A DNA stretch of 45,205 bases from Armatimonadota bacterium (GCA_018268335.1 JAFDWT010000012.1:1-45205); one strand, 5' to 3'; shown: positions 25,722 through 33,461, numbered from the stretch's first letter. A program made the numbers and translations. The notes: a model not told the origin generated them from the letters alone.

Positions 25722-26300
25722 ATGGAGCCGCAAGAGATCCTCGAGTCGGCCAATGTCACCGAGGACAAGAGGAGCGGCAGGATCGACACGGTCGTGGCCG
25801 TGACGATCGCCCTTGTGGCGACGTTTATGGGCCTCTGCAAAGTCAAGGACGACAACATTGTCCAGGCCATGCAGCAGGCTCAGGCCGACCGGATCGACAA
25901 CTGGGGCTGGTACCAAGCCCACAAGACCAGGCTCGAAGTGGCAGAAGGAGTCGTCGCTGAGTTCCAAGTCATGCCCGCTTCACCCGCCAGGGACGCCGGT
26001 CTGGCCAAGTGGCAGGGGACGGTCGAAAAGCAGAAAGCAGAACAAGACGAAACCAAGAAGAAGGCCGAGGATGCCGAGAAGGCCTACAACGACTGGAACG
26101 TGCACGACGACCAGTTCGACCTCGCCGACGGGGCGATCGCCGTCGCCATTGCCCTCCTGGCGGTCACAGCGCTCACCAAGAAGTGGTGGCTTTTCTTCCT
26201 GGCTCTCGCTCCGACAACGTTTGGAGTCATCATGGGGCTGGCCGGGTTTCTGGGATGGTCTATCCACCCGGACGCGCTGGCCAAATTCTTGGGGACATGA
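25722..26300 (+). CDS. DUF4337-family membrane protein
   Basis: The protein (192 aa) has a cytoplasmic N-terminus, a first helix at about 22-39 (IDTVVAVTIALVATFMGLCK), a central charged coiled-coil segment (KQKAEQDETKKKAEDAEKAY), and two C-terminal helices (DGAIAVAIALLAVTALTKKW; FFLALAPTTFGVIMGLAGFL). This order, with DNIVQAMQQAQADRIDNWGW after helix 1, matches DUF4337 proteins, whose function is unknown. The stop overlaps the next gene's ATG (ATGA). Confidence 0.82.
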   Translation: MEPQEILESANVTEDKRSGRIDTVVAVTIALVATFMGLCKVKDDNIVQAMQQAQADRIDNWGWYQAHKTRLEVAEGVVAEFQVMPASPARDAGLAKWQGTVEKQKAEQDETKKKAEDAEKAYNDWNVHDDQFDLADGAIAVAIALLAVTALTKKWWLFFLALAPTTFGVIMGLAGFLGWSIHPDALAKFLGT

Positions 26301-27373
26301 TGGACAGAAGACAATTTTTGGCCGCCGCCGCCGCCGCTCCGGCCGCCGCACGGGCCACAATCGGTCTGGTTGGTGAAATGGACAGCACACCGTCGGCGAC
26401 TGGCAAGAAACTCTACGTCTGGGATCACTCTGACCCGAAATCAACGGCGGCTGCGAGCAAGAAGAAGTACCGAGGCCTCAAGGCCAAGGGGCTGGCGGGC
26501 GTCTTTCTTGGCGGCGGCCCGGTGGACCAGGAGTACGAGGCGGTCCGCGAAGCGGGATTGGAGCTCCATGTCTGGATGTGGACGACCAACCGCGGCGACG
26601 ACTGGGTGCGCAAAAACCATCCGGAGTGGTACCAAGTCAGCCGCAGCGGCAAATCATGTTTCGACAAGCCGCCCTACGTGGATTACTACCGCTGGATCTC
26701 GCCCCATATCCCCGGCGCCGTGCAATACATCTGCGACCGGGCCGAGGAGATCGCCCGGCACGCCGCCGTCCAGGGTGTCCACCTCGACTACGTCCGCTAC
26801 CCCGATGTGATTCTGCCCGACGCACTGTGGAAGGACTATAAGCTCGACCAGACTGACGAACTGGCCGACTACGACTTCGACTACGGCGACGCAGCGGTGG
26901 CTGCCTTCAAAAAAGCGACGGGCCGTGACCCGCGAGCCATCAAAGACCCAGCGACTGACCAAGAGTGGCTCCACTTCCGGTACGACGCCATCACCGCGCT
27001 TGTCAAAAAAGTGCACGCGACCGTCAAGCCGCACAAGAAAGTGCTGACCGCCGCTGTCTTTCCCACCCCCTCGCTCGCCCGCAAAATCTGCCGCCAAGAC
27101 TGGGACAAGTGGCCGCTCGACTTTGCGACACCCATGGTCTATCACAGTTTCTACAATAAAGACGAGCACTGGATCGGTGACGCGGTGCGCGAAAACGTCC
27201 ATGCCGCCCGGTTCCCGATCGTCGCTGGCCTTTACATGCCCGCGTTCGCCAGCCCGGAGGCGTTCGAGACTGGCATCAAGGCCGCCCTCCATCGGGGTGC
27301 CGTCGGCGTGTCGTTGTTCGGCGGCATTGGCGACGCATACTGGGAAGTCGCCACAAAATTGTTGCGTTCTTAA
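26297..27373 (+). CDS. TAT-exported GHL10/DUF187-like glycoside hydrolase-type protein
   Basis: The N-terminus MMDRRQFLAAAAAAPAAARA is a twin-arginine signal. The mature part is a TIM barrel of the hypothetical glycosyl hydrolase-like (GHL10, YngK-related) type: LKAKGLAGVFLGGGPVDQEY, LELHVWMWTTNRGDDW, HPEWYQVSRSGKSC, and HAAVQGVHLDYVRYPD, where the last motif with Asp and Tyr is the family hallmark. PLDFATPMVYHSFYNKDEHW forms a later barrel strand. It is 358 residues, and probably acts on an extracellular polysaccharide that cannot be named. A longer frame begins at 26009 inside the previous gene and is rejected. Confidence 0.85.
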   Translation: MMDRRQFLAAAAAAPAAARATIGLVGEMDSTPSATGKKLYVWDHSDPKSTAAASKKKYRGLKAKGLAGVFLGGGPVDQEYEAVREAGLELHVWMWTTNRGDDWVRKNHPEWYQVSRSGKSCFDKPPYVDYYRWISPHIPGAVQYICDRAEEIARHAAVQGVHLDYVRYPDVILPDALWKDYKLDQTDELADYDFDYGDAAVAAFKKATGRDPRAIKDPATDQEWLHFRYDAITALVKKVHATVKPHKKVLTAAVFPTPSLARKICRQDWDKWPLDFATPMVYHSFYNKDEHWIGDAVRENVHAARFPIVAGLYMPAFASPEAFETGIKAALHRGAVGVSLFGGIGDAYWEVATKLLRS

Positions 27374-27439
27374 CATTGCCGTGATTTGGAGTTTCGTATT
27401 TCGAGACTTCTGCCGATCGTCCGTGCGACAATGGTCGGA

Positions 27440-27727
27440 ATGCAGGTGATGGTCAAAGGGTCAGACGGCCAGTTTTATGGCCCGGTGGACACGATGGCTC
27501 TTTCGCAGTGGCGTGCCGAGGGGCGCGTTAATGACGCCAGCGAGACGAAGGACTTTGCCACCGGTGCCATGAGCACGGTCGGCCAGGTGTTGGCTCCCAT
27601 GGCGCCTCCACCAGTGCTTTCCCAGCCTGTCCAACCGGTGCAGCCCACAGGCTTCGGCAACCAATACGCCGACTATCGGCGACCGACCACCTACCAGACC
27701 CCCGCTTCGAACACGAGTGAAGGCTGA
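27440..27727 (+). CDS. Small GYF_2-domain (DUF4339) protein
   Basis: The 95-residue protein begins with a GYF_2 domain (VKGSDGQFYGPVDTMALSQW, then AEGRVNDASE) and continues with a proline-rich linker (APMAPPPVLSQPVQPVQPTG). GYF_2 domains are thought to bind proline-rich or other partners. ATG 27440 is preferred: GACAAT (27427-27432) ends 7 bases before it, and the upstream ATG at 27431 would lie inside that hexamer. Its stop directly abuts the next ATG; in many bacteria the GYF module and a membrane module are parts of one protein, here they are two genes. Confidence 0.72.
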   Translation: MQVMVKGSDGQFYGPVDTMALSQWRAEGRVNDASETKDFATGAMSTVGQVLAPMAPPPVLSQPVQPVQPTGFGNQYADYRRPTTYQTPASNTSEG

Positions 27728-27946
27728 ATGATTGCCGCCGTCTTGGGTCGCTGCGCTTTGGCGCTGGTGCTCTTCTTTGTGCTCCACGGCATCGGCCTGG
27801 TCGTGGCCGGGTATGCCGTGTTTTATGCCTTCCAACTCAAGGCGGCGGGCAGCAAGTACGGCACGTTTGCCCTCATCGCAACGATCAGCACCTTCGTGGT
27901 CATCGGCCTCGGCTGGTTCCTGAGGATCGGATCTGGCTGGCGCTGA
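27728..27946 (+). CDS. Small membrane protein, 72 aa
   Basis: Two hydrophobic helices are evident (CALALVLFFVLHGIGLVVAG and FALIATISTFVVIGLGWFLR) joined by a short basic loop. No family is recognised. It starts immediately after the GYF gene stop, so it is probably translated by coupling and may act as the membrane partner of that protein. Confidence 0.6.
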   Translation: MIAAVLGRCALALVLFFVLHGIGLVVAGYAVFYAFQLKAAGSKYGTFALIATISTFVVIGLGWFLRIGSGWR

Positions 27947-28001
27947 CGAAAGAAATTCCTGATCGGAAATCTTCTGCCTGCTTACACCGGTATGGATTGG
28001 C

Positions 28002-28661
28002 ATGTCCTTCTTGATCGCCGCACTTGTCGCGGGCCCGGCGACCTATCGGTTTCTGCCTGAACCTGGAAAGTCCTATGCCATTGACCTCAAGGTCTATTGG
28101 GAAGCCAAGCACAGCACCTCGACGCTGAAGATGGTCATGCAGGCGCGGCGAACCGGCGACGGCCTGTACACGATGGACCTCGACCTGGTCGGTGCGGTGG
28201 TCGATGGCAAGGACATGTCCGCCCTGCTCCGGTCGTCGCTAAAGTCACCACGAGTCAGCATGGGTTGGAACGACCTGGCCCAGCGGGCTGGCTCCATGAC
28301 CCAGCTACAGATCAAGCACATGCCACCGGCGTTGGCGCCGATCATCGGCGAAGCCGGTGTCTACCTCTGCGAGTTCGCCCGCAAGCCAATCGCGCCGGGC
28401 GCGACCTACACGGCTTCGACAACAGCCAGTGGCGGATGCACGACCGGCGCCTACACGTTTAAGGGCGTCGATGATAAGTCGGGCAAAAAGTTGGCGACCT
28501 ACACCGTCGACAAGATCGCCCTCTTTGCCGGCAAGCAGACGCAGACAATGGTGTTCACTGTCGATGCGAAAACGGGCGTCCCCTTGTCGATGACCTATCA
28601 GATCAACGACCCGGCCAAGGGCGGCAAAGTCAGCTTCCGGCAGACAATCACACAGATGTAA
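28002..28661 (+). CDS. Probable secreted protein of unknown function, 219 aa
   Basis: The start MSFLIAALVAGPATYRFLPE has a short hydrophobic segment consistent with a signal peptide. The rest is beta-rich with repeated strand-turn patterns (YAIDLKVYWEAKHSTSTLKM; RRTGDGLYTMDLDLVGAVVD; TYTASTTASGGCTTGAYTFK; TGVPLSMTYQINDPAKGGKV), resembling lipocalin-like or DUF6263-like exported proteins, but I cannot place it firmly. Two cysteines (in YLCEF and GGCTTG) may form a disulfide. A TATGGA hexamer lies 5 bases before the ATG. Confidence 0.68.
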   Translation: MSFLIAALVAGPATYRFLPEPGKSYAIDLKVYWEAKHSTSTLKMVMQARRTGDGLYTMDLDLVGAVVDGKDMSALLRSSLKSPRVSMGWNDLAQRAGSMTQLQIKHMPPALAPIIGEAGVYLCEFARKPIAPGATYTASTTASGGCTTGAYTFKGVDDKSGKKLATYTVDKIALFAGKQTQTMVFTVDAKTGVPLSMTYQINDPAKGGKVSFRQTITQM

Positions 28662-28692
28662 AGGTATTTTGACGGGGAAGAAGAGGGGAACA

Positions 28693-29175
28693 ATGGTGAC
28701 CACCGAACTTAACGCACCGGCCGAAGTGGCCGCTTTCATTCGCAACTCAGCCGGCCTCTATGGGCGCGACCTGGACGCGATTTCCGATGAGGACTATACG
28801 AAACCCATGGGCGGCGTCTGCCGCTCGGCGCATGAGTTCACTGTCGAGATCGTCGGCTTCAACCGCCACATCGCCAATCAACTCCGCGGCATCGAAGCGA
28901 CGCCATTGACCGACGAGCAAAAGGCCGAGCGGTCGGCCAAACTGAGCGACCGTGCCGAAGGCAAGGCGGCCGTCATTGTCAGCGCGGACGAACTTGCCCA
29001 AGCCGTCGTCGATCACCCAGAGAACTTAGCCAAAGAGACCATGGCGCCCTGGAAGGCACCGATGTCGCTCTTCACCCTCGTCCTCATCGGCATGAGCCAC
29101 ATCATGTACCACGACGGCCAGCTGAACTTCTTGCAGTCGTACCGCGGCGACGGCGAGATGCATTGGTTTGACTGA
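28693..29175 (+). CDS. DinB-family protein
   Basis: The 160-residue protein has the DinB four-helix bundle layout: AAFIRNSAGLYGRDLDAISD, then SAHEFTVEIVGFNRHIANQL with a metal-ligand histidine, and a C-terminal GMSHIMYHDGQLNFLQSYRG with the paired histidines. Members often bind a divalent metal and act as thiol-dependent S-transferases; the substrate here is unknown. ATG 28693 with an AGAGGGG Shine-Dalgarno is chosen over a TTG at 28669. It ends 3 bases from the convergent nuclease stop. Confidence 0.82.
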   Translation: MVTTELNAPAEVAAFIRNSAGLYGRDLDAISDEDYTKPMGGVCRSAHEFTVEIVGFNRHIANQLRGIEATPLTDEQKAERSAKLSDRAEGKAAVIVSADELAQAVVDHPENLAKETMAPWKAPMSLFTLVLIGMSHIMYHDGQLNFLQSYRGDGEMHWFD

Positions 29176-29178
29176 GGC

Positions 29179-29964
29179 TCATGCATCACTGGCTTCGCGG
29201 GGGCGATAGGCCTCCGCGAAGTCTTGGTTCTTGCGGCAGAAGGCGAGGAAGTCGCAGTCGTGGCACAGCGGCTTGGGCGTCGGTGCCAGGTTCTCGTAGT
29301 CGCGATGCAGGATTTCCTTGCCTATCGCCTGGAGGTCTTCGGTCAATGCATCGGCGTCTTCTAACGACGCCGTAGCCTTGGACCGCGAGCGTAGGGCAAT
29401 GATGGTGGCCACCACCTCTCGACCCGGGTAGGCAGCCCGCAGCATCAGTTGATAGCAGGCCATGGCGAGGTCGTCGGCCACGTCCGACTCGGACACCGCT
29501 TGCCGGCCGCTCTTGTAGTCGATGATCTCCAGTGTCCCGTCCTCGCGCTCGTCCACCCGGTCGATGCGGCCGATGAGGTCGAATTCGCCCATGTCGAGCC
29601 GCATTGACTTCTCCACAAACAGCGTCTTCGCCGTCACCGGTTCGCGCTGGACCGCCTCGATATAGTCGGCGACGATGGCCTTGCCCTCGGCTTGGGCCTC
29701 CATCATCTCCTCTTGGCTGGAATATCCAGCGTCGATCCAGCTCTCTTCTAGCGCGGCCACCGCCTCGTGGCTGGTCGTCACACCCGTGTCTCCGGCATCG
29801 TGGAAGCGCTGGAGCACGGCGTGGAGCGTCGTCCCGAAGCTGTAGTAGCTCTTGGACTTGAGATACCACCGGCCCCGGGGGTCGACATAGGTGAGCGCGT
29901 ACTTGGTCGGACAGGCCAGGTAAGTCGTGATCTTGCTCGGGCTCAGGGTCGGCTTGCGGATCAC
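29179..29964 (-). CDS. PD-(D/E)XK nuclease with probable 4Fe-4S cluster (RecB/Cas4-like)
   Basis: The 261-residue protein matches the PDDEXK_1 family. Motifs are LSPSKITTYLACPTKYALTY at the N-terminus, GTTLHAVLQRFHDAG with the motif-I histidine, FDLIGRIDRVDE with the metal Asp, and LEIIDYKSGRQA with the D-x-K catalytic core. Cysteines 18, 234, 237 and 243 (ACPTK; CHDCDFLAFC) are spaced like the iron-sulfur staple of AddB and Cas4. It should be a DNA exonuclease or end-processing enzyme. There is no CRISPR array or cas gene nearby, so a Cas4 role is not supported. The start is GTG 29964, just after TAGAAT (29973-29968). Confidence 0.88.
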   Translation of the reverse strand: MIRKPTLSPSKITTYLACPTKYALTYVDPRGRWYLKSKSYYSFGTTLHAVLQRFHDAGDTGVTTSHEAVAALEESWIDAGYSSQEEMMEAQAEGKAIVADYIEAVQREPVTAKTLFVEKSMRLDMGEFDLIGRIDRVDEREDGTLEIIDYKSGRQAVSESDVADDLAMACYQLMLRAAYPGREVVATIIALRSRSKATASLEDADALTEDLQAIGKEILHRDYENLAPTPKPLCHDCDFLAFCRKNQDFAEAYRPREASDA

Positions 29965-29985
29965 AAGATTCTATCAGGTGCCGAG

Positions 29986-29999
29986 AGTTCGACAGAACT
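29986..29999. promoter_or_regulatory. Palindrome AGTTC-GACA-GAACT in a divergent promoter
   Basis: A perfect 5-bp dyad with a 4-base spacer lies 12 bases upstream of the nuclease -10 and 57 bases before the divergent gene at 30057. It is well placed as a repressor site for the nuclease. It resembles, but does not match, known LexA boxes built from GTTC/GAAC half-sites. Confidence 0.35.
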
Positions 30000-30056
30000 T
30001 GTACCGATGACACCAGTAGAAGGACCTGACAAGGATTCCGCGTCCTGGAGTGAGCA

Positions 30057-30512
30057 ATGAGCATCAACAGCAACTACAACAACCCGCTACCGATTGATGG
30101 CGTCTTCAAGTCTGGCGGCACGGGTATGCAGGTCGACGGCCAGTTCAGGAGCAGCGGCAAAGCGTCGCTCGACGCCCTGGGATCCGCCTTGCAAAGCGGT
30201 GATCTGTCGGGAGCCCAGACGGCCTTCGCGAACCTGCAGGCTGCGCACAAGGGTCATCACCACCACGGCGGGGCTACAGCTGCCGGCGGCCGGGGCAACG
30301 ACCACGACGGTGATGACAAGAAGGTCAACTCGTCCAAGAGTGCGTTTGGAGCCGACTTCAAGGCCTTGGCCACCGCTCTGCAAAACAACGACTTGGCCGC
30401 CGCCCAGCAAGCCTGGACCAAGCTACAAGCCGATCGGCCGCAGAAGCCGACCGACCGGCCCGCGGTCGACCCGAGTACTGGCACGCCCGCCACGTTCAGC
30501 GTCACCGCCTAA
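30057..30512 (+). CDS. Small protein with two tandem ALQ-x-DL-x-x-AQ repeats
   Basis: The 151-residue protein has two similar 29-residue segments: LDALGSALQSGDLSGAQTAF (about 38-57) and FKALATALQNNDLAAAQQAW (about 99-118), each continuing into a short LQA stretch. They are probably two helix-turn-helix hairpins. Between them are a histidine-rich HKGHHHHGG patch and an Asp-rich segment (RGNDHDGDDKK), which could bind metal. Similar short proteins with ALxxGDLxxAQ motifs occur in other bacteria as hypotheticals; no function is known to me. GGAG lies 6 bases before the ATG. There is no signal peptide. Confidence 0.75.
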   Translation: MSINSNYNNPLPIDGVFKSGGTGMQVDGQFRSSGKASLDALGSALQSGDLSGAQTAFANLQAAHKGHHHHGGATAAGGRGNDHDGDDKKVNSSKSAFGADFKALATALQNNDLAAAQQAWTKLQADRPQKPTDRPAVDPSTGTPATFSVTA

Positions 30513-30528
30513 ACCCTTCCAGGACTGT

Positions 30529-30547
30529 GAGGGGCCCAGTGCCCCTC
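30529..30547 (+). terminator. Hairpin after the duplicated small protein
   Basis: GAGGGGC (30529-30535) pairs with GCCCCTC (30541-30547) around a 5-base loop. It lies 17 bases after the stop at 30512. No T-tract follows, so termination efficiency is uncertain. Confidence 0.5.
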
Positions 30548-30594
30548 CAGGGCCTTTGCGATTCCGGGTGGCATGGGTAACTTAGCCCTTAGCG

Positions 30595-31437
30595 ATGAAA
30601 ATCCGGATCGGCCACTCGCCCGACTCTGACGACGCCTTTATGTTTTGGGGGCTGGCCTCCGGCACCGTGGAGAGCCCGTACGAATACGAGCACATCCTGC
30701 GCGATATCCAGACGCTCAATGAATGGGCTAAGGAAGGGAAGCTCGAGAGCAGCGCGGTCAGCGTCCATGCCTTTGCGCATGTGGCCGACAAGTACGCCTT
30801 GCTCCGCCATGGCGGCTCGTTCGGCGAGCAATACGGCCCCATGCTCGTGGCCTTGGCCGACGTCCCGCTGGAAGAGATCAAAGAGACGACCATCGCCGTC
30901 CCCGGCCTACTGACCAGCGCCTATCTGCAGCTCAACTTGTGGTTCGAGGACCAGTTCGGCAAGGGTGTCCGCCCGAAGGCTGAGGTCGTGCCGTTCGACG
31001 AGATCGTCCCCGCAGTCCAACAGGGCAAGTACAAAGTCGGCCTGATCATCCACGAAGGGCAACTGACCTACGAAAAGGACGGCCTGGTCGAGCTGGCCAA
31101 CATGGGCAAGTGGTGGCACGCCAAGACCGGCCTGCCATTGCCGCTGGGCGTCAACGTCGTCCGCAAAGATCTGGGCGAAGAGGTCTGCACCGAAGTCAGC
31201 CGCTGCATGAGGGCCAGCATCGACGCCGGACTGAACAACCGGCCGAAGGCCCTGGAATACGCTCTGCAGTTCGCCCGCGACATGGATCCCGAGACAAGCG
31301 ACGAGTTCGTTGGCATGTACGTTAACGAACGGACCCGCGACATGGGCGAACCTGGCGTGGCCGCGATCAAGCTGCTGCTGCAGAAAGGTGCCGAGGCTGG
31401 CATCGTACCGCCAGTCGAAGTCGTAGTCGTCGACTGA
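30595..31437 (+). CDS. mqnD: 1,4-dihydroxy-6-naphthoate synthase (futalosine menaquinone pathway)
   Basis: MqnD converts cyclic dehypoxanthinylfutalosine to 1,4-dihydroxy-6-naphthoate. The 280-residue protein begins KIRIGHSPDSDDAFMFWGLA, the family's N-terminal signature, followed by SAVSVHAFAHVADKYALLRH and TIAVPGLLTSAYLQLNLWFE, then KYKVGLIIHEGQLTYEKDGL and GLPLPLGVNVVRKDLGEE. The fold is that of periplasmic-binding-protein-like lyases, but with no signal peptide. Its presence implies that the organism makes menaquinone by the futalosine rather than the MenFDHCEB route. The related enzyme MqnA is the main alternative; the SPDSDDAF start favours MqnD. Confidence 0.92.
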   Translation: MKIRIGHSPDSDDAFMFWGLASGTVESPYEYEHILRDIQTLNEWAKEGKLESSAVSVHAFAHVADKYALLRHGGSFGEQYGPMLVALADVPLEEIKETTIAVPGLLTSAYLQLNLWFEDQFGKGVRPKAEVVPFDEIVPAVQQGKYKVGLIIHEGQLTYEKDGLVELANMGKWWHAKTGLPLPLGVNVVRKDLGEEVCTEVSRCMRASIDAGLNNRPKALEYALQFARDMDPETSDEFVGMYVNERTRDMGEPGVAAIKLLLQKGAEAGIVPPVEVVVVD

Positions 31438-31446
31438 GCAGCACCG

Positions 31447-31452
31447 TATAAT
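31447..31452 (+). promoter_or_regulatory. TATAAT -10 element of leuA
   Basis: A consensus TATAAT ends 31 bases before the leuA ATG at 31484, and a GGAG ribosome binding site lies 8 bases before that ATG. No clear -35 hexamer is present. This is one of the few genes in the window with a normal leader. Confidence 0.5.
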
Positions 31453-31483
31453 GCTGGCGGGGCCCCGGGCCCGGAGATCGAAA

Positions 31484-32632
31484 ATGAGCGACCGAGTCTA
31501 TGTCTTCGACACGACTCTGCGAGACGGTGAGCAGAGCCCTGGTGTGCATTTGGACATGGCTCAGAAGCTTACGATTGGCCATGCGCTCGTCGACCTTGGC
31601 GTCGATATTCTCGAGGCTGGTTTTCCCATTTCGTCTCCCGGCGACTTTGAGTCGGTCAACACCCTCTCGAAGGAGTTGAAGGGCGTCACCATTTGTGGCC
31701 TGACACGGGCGCGGGCCAAGGACATTGAGGTCGCCGCTGAGGCGCTCCAACCTGCCGAACGGCCGCGCATCCACACCGGCCTGGGCGTCAGCAAGAACCA
31801 CCTGGAGCACAAACTCCGCATGACCGAGGACGAAGGCCTGGAGACCGGTGTCAAGGCGGTCAAGCTCGCCCGCTCCTTGGTCAACGATGTCGAGTACTTC
31901 ATGGAAGACTCGGGCCGCGCGGAGCGCGACTATGTGTACCGCGTGGTGGAGGCGGTCATCGCCGCTGGCGCGACGGTCATCAACGTGCCCGACACCACCG
32001 GCTTCTCGACGCCCCAGGAATACCGCGACCTGATCCAAGGGATCATCGAAAACGTCCCGAACTCCGACAAAGCGGTTTTTAGTTGCCACTGCCACAACGA
32101 CCTGGGCATGGCGACGGCGAACTGCCTCGCAGGCGTCCGCGGCGGCGCGCGCCAGGTCGAAGTCACCATCAACGGCATCGGCGAACGGGCAGGGAACACC
32201 GCCCTCGAAGAGGTCGTGATGGCCCTGAACGTCCGCCAGGACTACTACGCTTGCACGACTCGGATCCAGACGCAAAAGCTGCTCGAAGTTTCGCGGATGG
32301 TGAGCGAGATGACCGGCATGGTCGTCCAGCGCAACAAGGCGGTCGTCGGCGCCAACGCCTACGCCCACAGCTCCGGCATCCACCAGGACGGCGTCCTCAA
32401 GGAGCGCTCGACCTACGAGATCATCGACCCGACCCTGGTCGGGGCTCTTCGGTCGGAGATCGTGCTCACCGCTCGGTCTGGTCGACACGGGCTCAAGCAC
32501 CGGCTGTTCCAACTCGGCTACGAGTTCCCATCGGAGCGGTTCGAGACCATCTATGAGGCGTTCCTCAAGGTAGCCGACCAAAAGAGCGAGGTCGACGACG
32601 AGGATTTGCGGCAGTTGGTTAGCGTTCGGTAG
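31484..32632 (+). CDS. leuA: 2-isopropylmalate synthase, short form without the C-terminal regulatory domain
   Basis: It condenses acetyl-CoA and 2-oxoisovalerate, the first committed step to leucine. The TIM barrel contains FDTTLRDGEQSPG with Arg13 and Asp14, AGFPISSPGD, CHCHNDLGMA with metal ligands His202 and His204, and NGIGERAGNTALEEVVMAL. The linker GANAYAHSSGIHQDGVLK is typical of LeuA rather than homocitrate synthase. It has only 382 residues; full-length LeuA has about 500 to 560, including a LeuA dimer (allosteric) domain that is absent here. Only 43 bases separate the stop from the convergent gene, so the missing domain is not nearby in another frame. Citramalate or homocitrate synthase remain possible alternative activities. 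Confidence 0.88.
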   Translation: MSDRVYVFDTTLRDGEQSPGVHLDMAQKLTIGHALVDLGVDILEAGFPISSPGDFESVNTLSKELKGVTICGLTRARAKDIEVAAEALQPAERPRIHTGLGVSKNHLEHKLRMTEDEGLETGVKAVKLARSLVNDVEYFMEDSGRAERDYVYRVVEAVIAAGATVINVPDTTGFSTPQEYRDLIQGIIENVPNSDKAVFSCHCHNDLGMATANCLAGVRGGARQVEVTINGIGERAGNTALEEVVMALNVRQDYYACTTRIQTQKLLEVSRMVSEMTGMVVQRNKAVVGANAYAHSSGIHQDGVLKERSTYEIIDPTLVGALRSEIVLTARSGRHGLKHRLFQLGYEFPSERFETIYEAFLKVADQKSEVDDEDLRQLVSVR

Positions 32633-32675
32633 ATTGACAATTGGGTGGCTCGATCCCTTTCGGGTCGGGTCTCTT

Positions 32676-33461
32676 TTAGCCGACTTTGGCCACCAACGTG
32701 CCCAACCCCTCGACCATGAACGTGACCCGGTCTGAAGGCAGCAGCAGCCGACCAAGTGCCGACGTGTCCAGAGACGGTTTCGGCAGGGCTGGCCAGACCA
32801 AGACTTCGCCAGCCGCTACGGCGCCGACCAGAGTCGACTGCGCGACCAAGGTCGAAAAGCCCGGCCATGCCTCAACGATGCCTCCCGCAACGACTTCCTC
32901 GCCGACGCGAACCTGGAAGGGCCAGGCATAGACGTCTGTCTCTCCCGCGACCAGATAGTCAGAAATCTCCTCGGGCGTGACAATGAACGGGCCCATCACC
33001 ATGCCAGCGTCGCGGCCGGGCGCGCCAGAGCCACCGCGCATTTGGTCGTCTTCGACGACCGCTGGGACGTTGAAGGCGATAACCAGCGTATAGCCGAGCA
33101 GAAACCCGGCAGCCTCTTGCTCCTCGACAGACATCCCCGACGCCGAGACGACTGCCGCCACGTGGACGTCGAAATCGAGACCGTCGACGTCGGGAGCCAT
33201 TTCGATCTCAGAAATTGGCCCCTTGACCAATCCAGGGTGCCGGTAGCCGTAGGTCAGGTATCGCTCACCGGCCCCGTCGGCCACAGTCTCAAAGACGCGG
33301 ACTGCGGTTGCTTGACCCAAGGGCGACAAGAGGTGGAACGCACTCGGCTCGTGGATGCCGACCGCCTTGTCGCCGTCCGTCTCGTACACCCTGTTGTCAT
33401 GGAAAATGCCGGACCGCGCCAGTCCTGGCTGTTCAATGAGTTCAAAGCGGACGAGTTTCAT
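32676..33461 (-). CDS. Fumarylacetoacetate hydrolase-family protein
   Basis: The protein (261 aa) has an FAH-like start (MKLVRFELIEQPGLARSGIF) and an FAH catalytic barrel: EEQEAAGFLLGYTLVIAFNV, GRDAGMVMGPFIVTPEEISD and a late VEAWPGFSTLVAQS. The metal-binding EVEL of the family appears as FDVHV and the NDVSARD aspartate appears as FNVPAVV, so the usual Asp/Glu metal ligands are changed to Asp, His and Asn. Activity as a standard C-C hydrolase is therefore uncertain. The frame extends upstream to 33608 into the repeat region; ATG 33461 is preferred. It is divergent from the response regulator, with phenylalanine hydroxylase, another aromatic-catabolism enzyme, only 5.8 kb away. Confidence 0.82.
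   Translation of the reverse strand: MKLVRFELIEQPGLARSGIFHDNRVYETDGDKAVGIHEPSAFHLLSPLGQATAVRVFETVADGAGERYLTYGYRHPGLVKGPISEIEMAPDVDGLDFDVHVAAVVSASGMSVEEQEAAGFLLGYTLVIAFNVPAVVEDDQMRGGSGAPGRDAGMVMGPFIVTPEEISDYLVAGETDVYAWPFQVRVGEEVVAGGIVEAWPGFSTLVAQSTLVGAVAAGEVLVWPALPKPSLDTSALGRLLLPSDRVTFMVEGLGTLVAKVG

Noticed and set aside
26009-26296. Longer glycosidase gene starting inside the DUF4337 gene
   Set aside because: The extension is a shadow of DUF4337; the twin-arginine signal begins exactly at 26297.
29179-29964. Cas4 and thus a CRISPR locus
   Set aside because: There is no repeat-spacer array and no cas gene in the window; the protein fits general RecB-like Fe-S nucleases.
32633-32675. Frameshifted remainder of the leuA regulatory domain
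   Set aside because: Only 43 bases are available before the convergent gene and none of the three frames resembles the domain.
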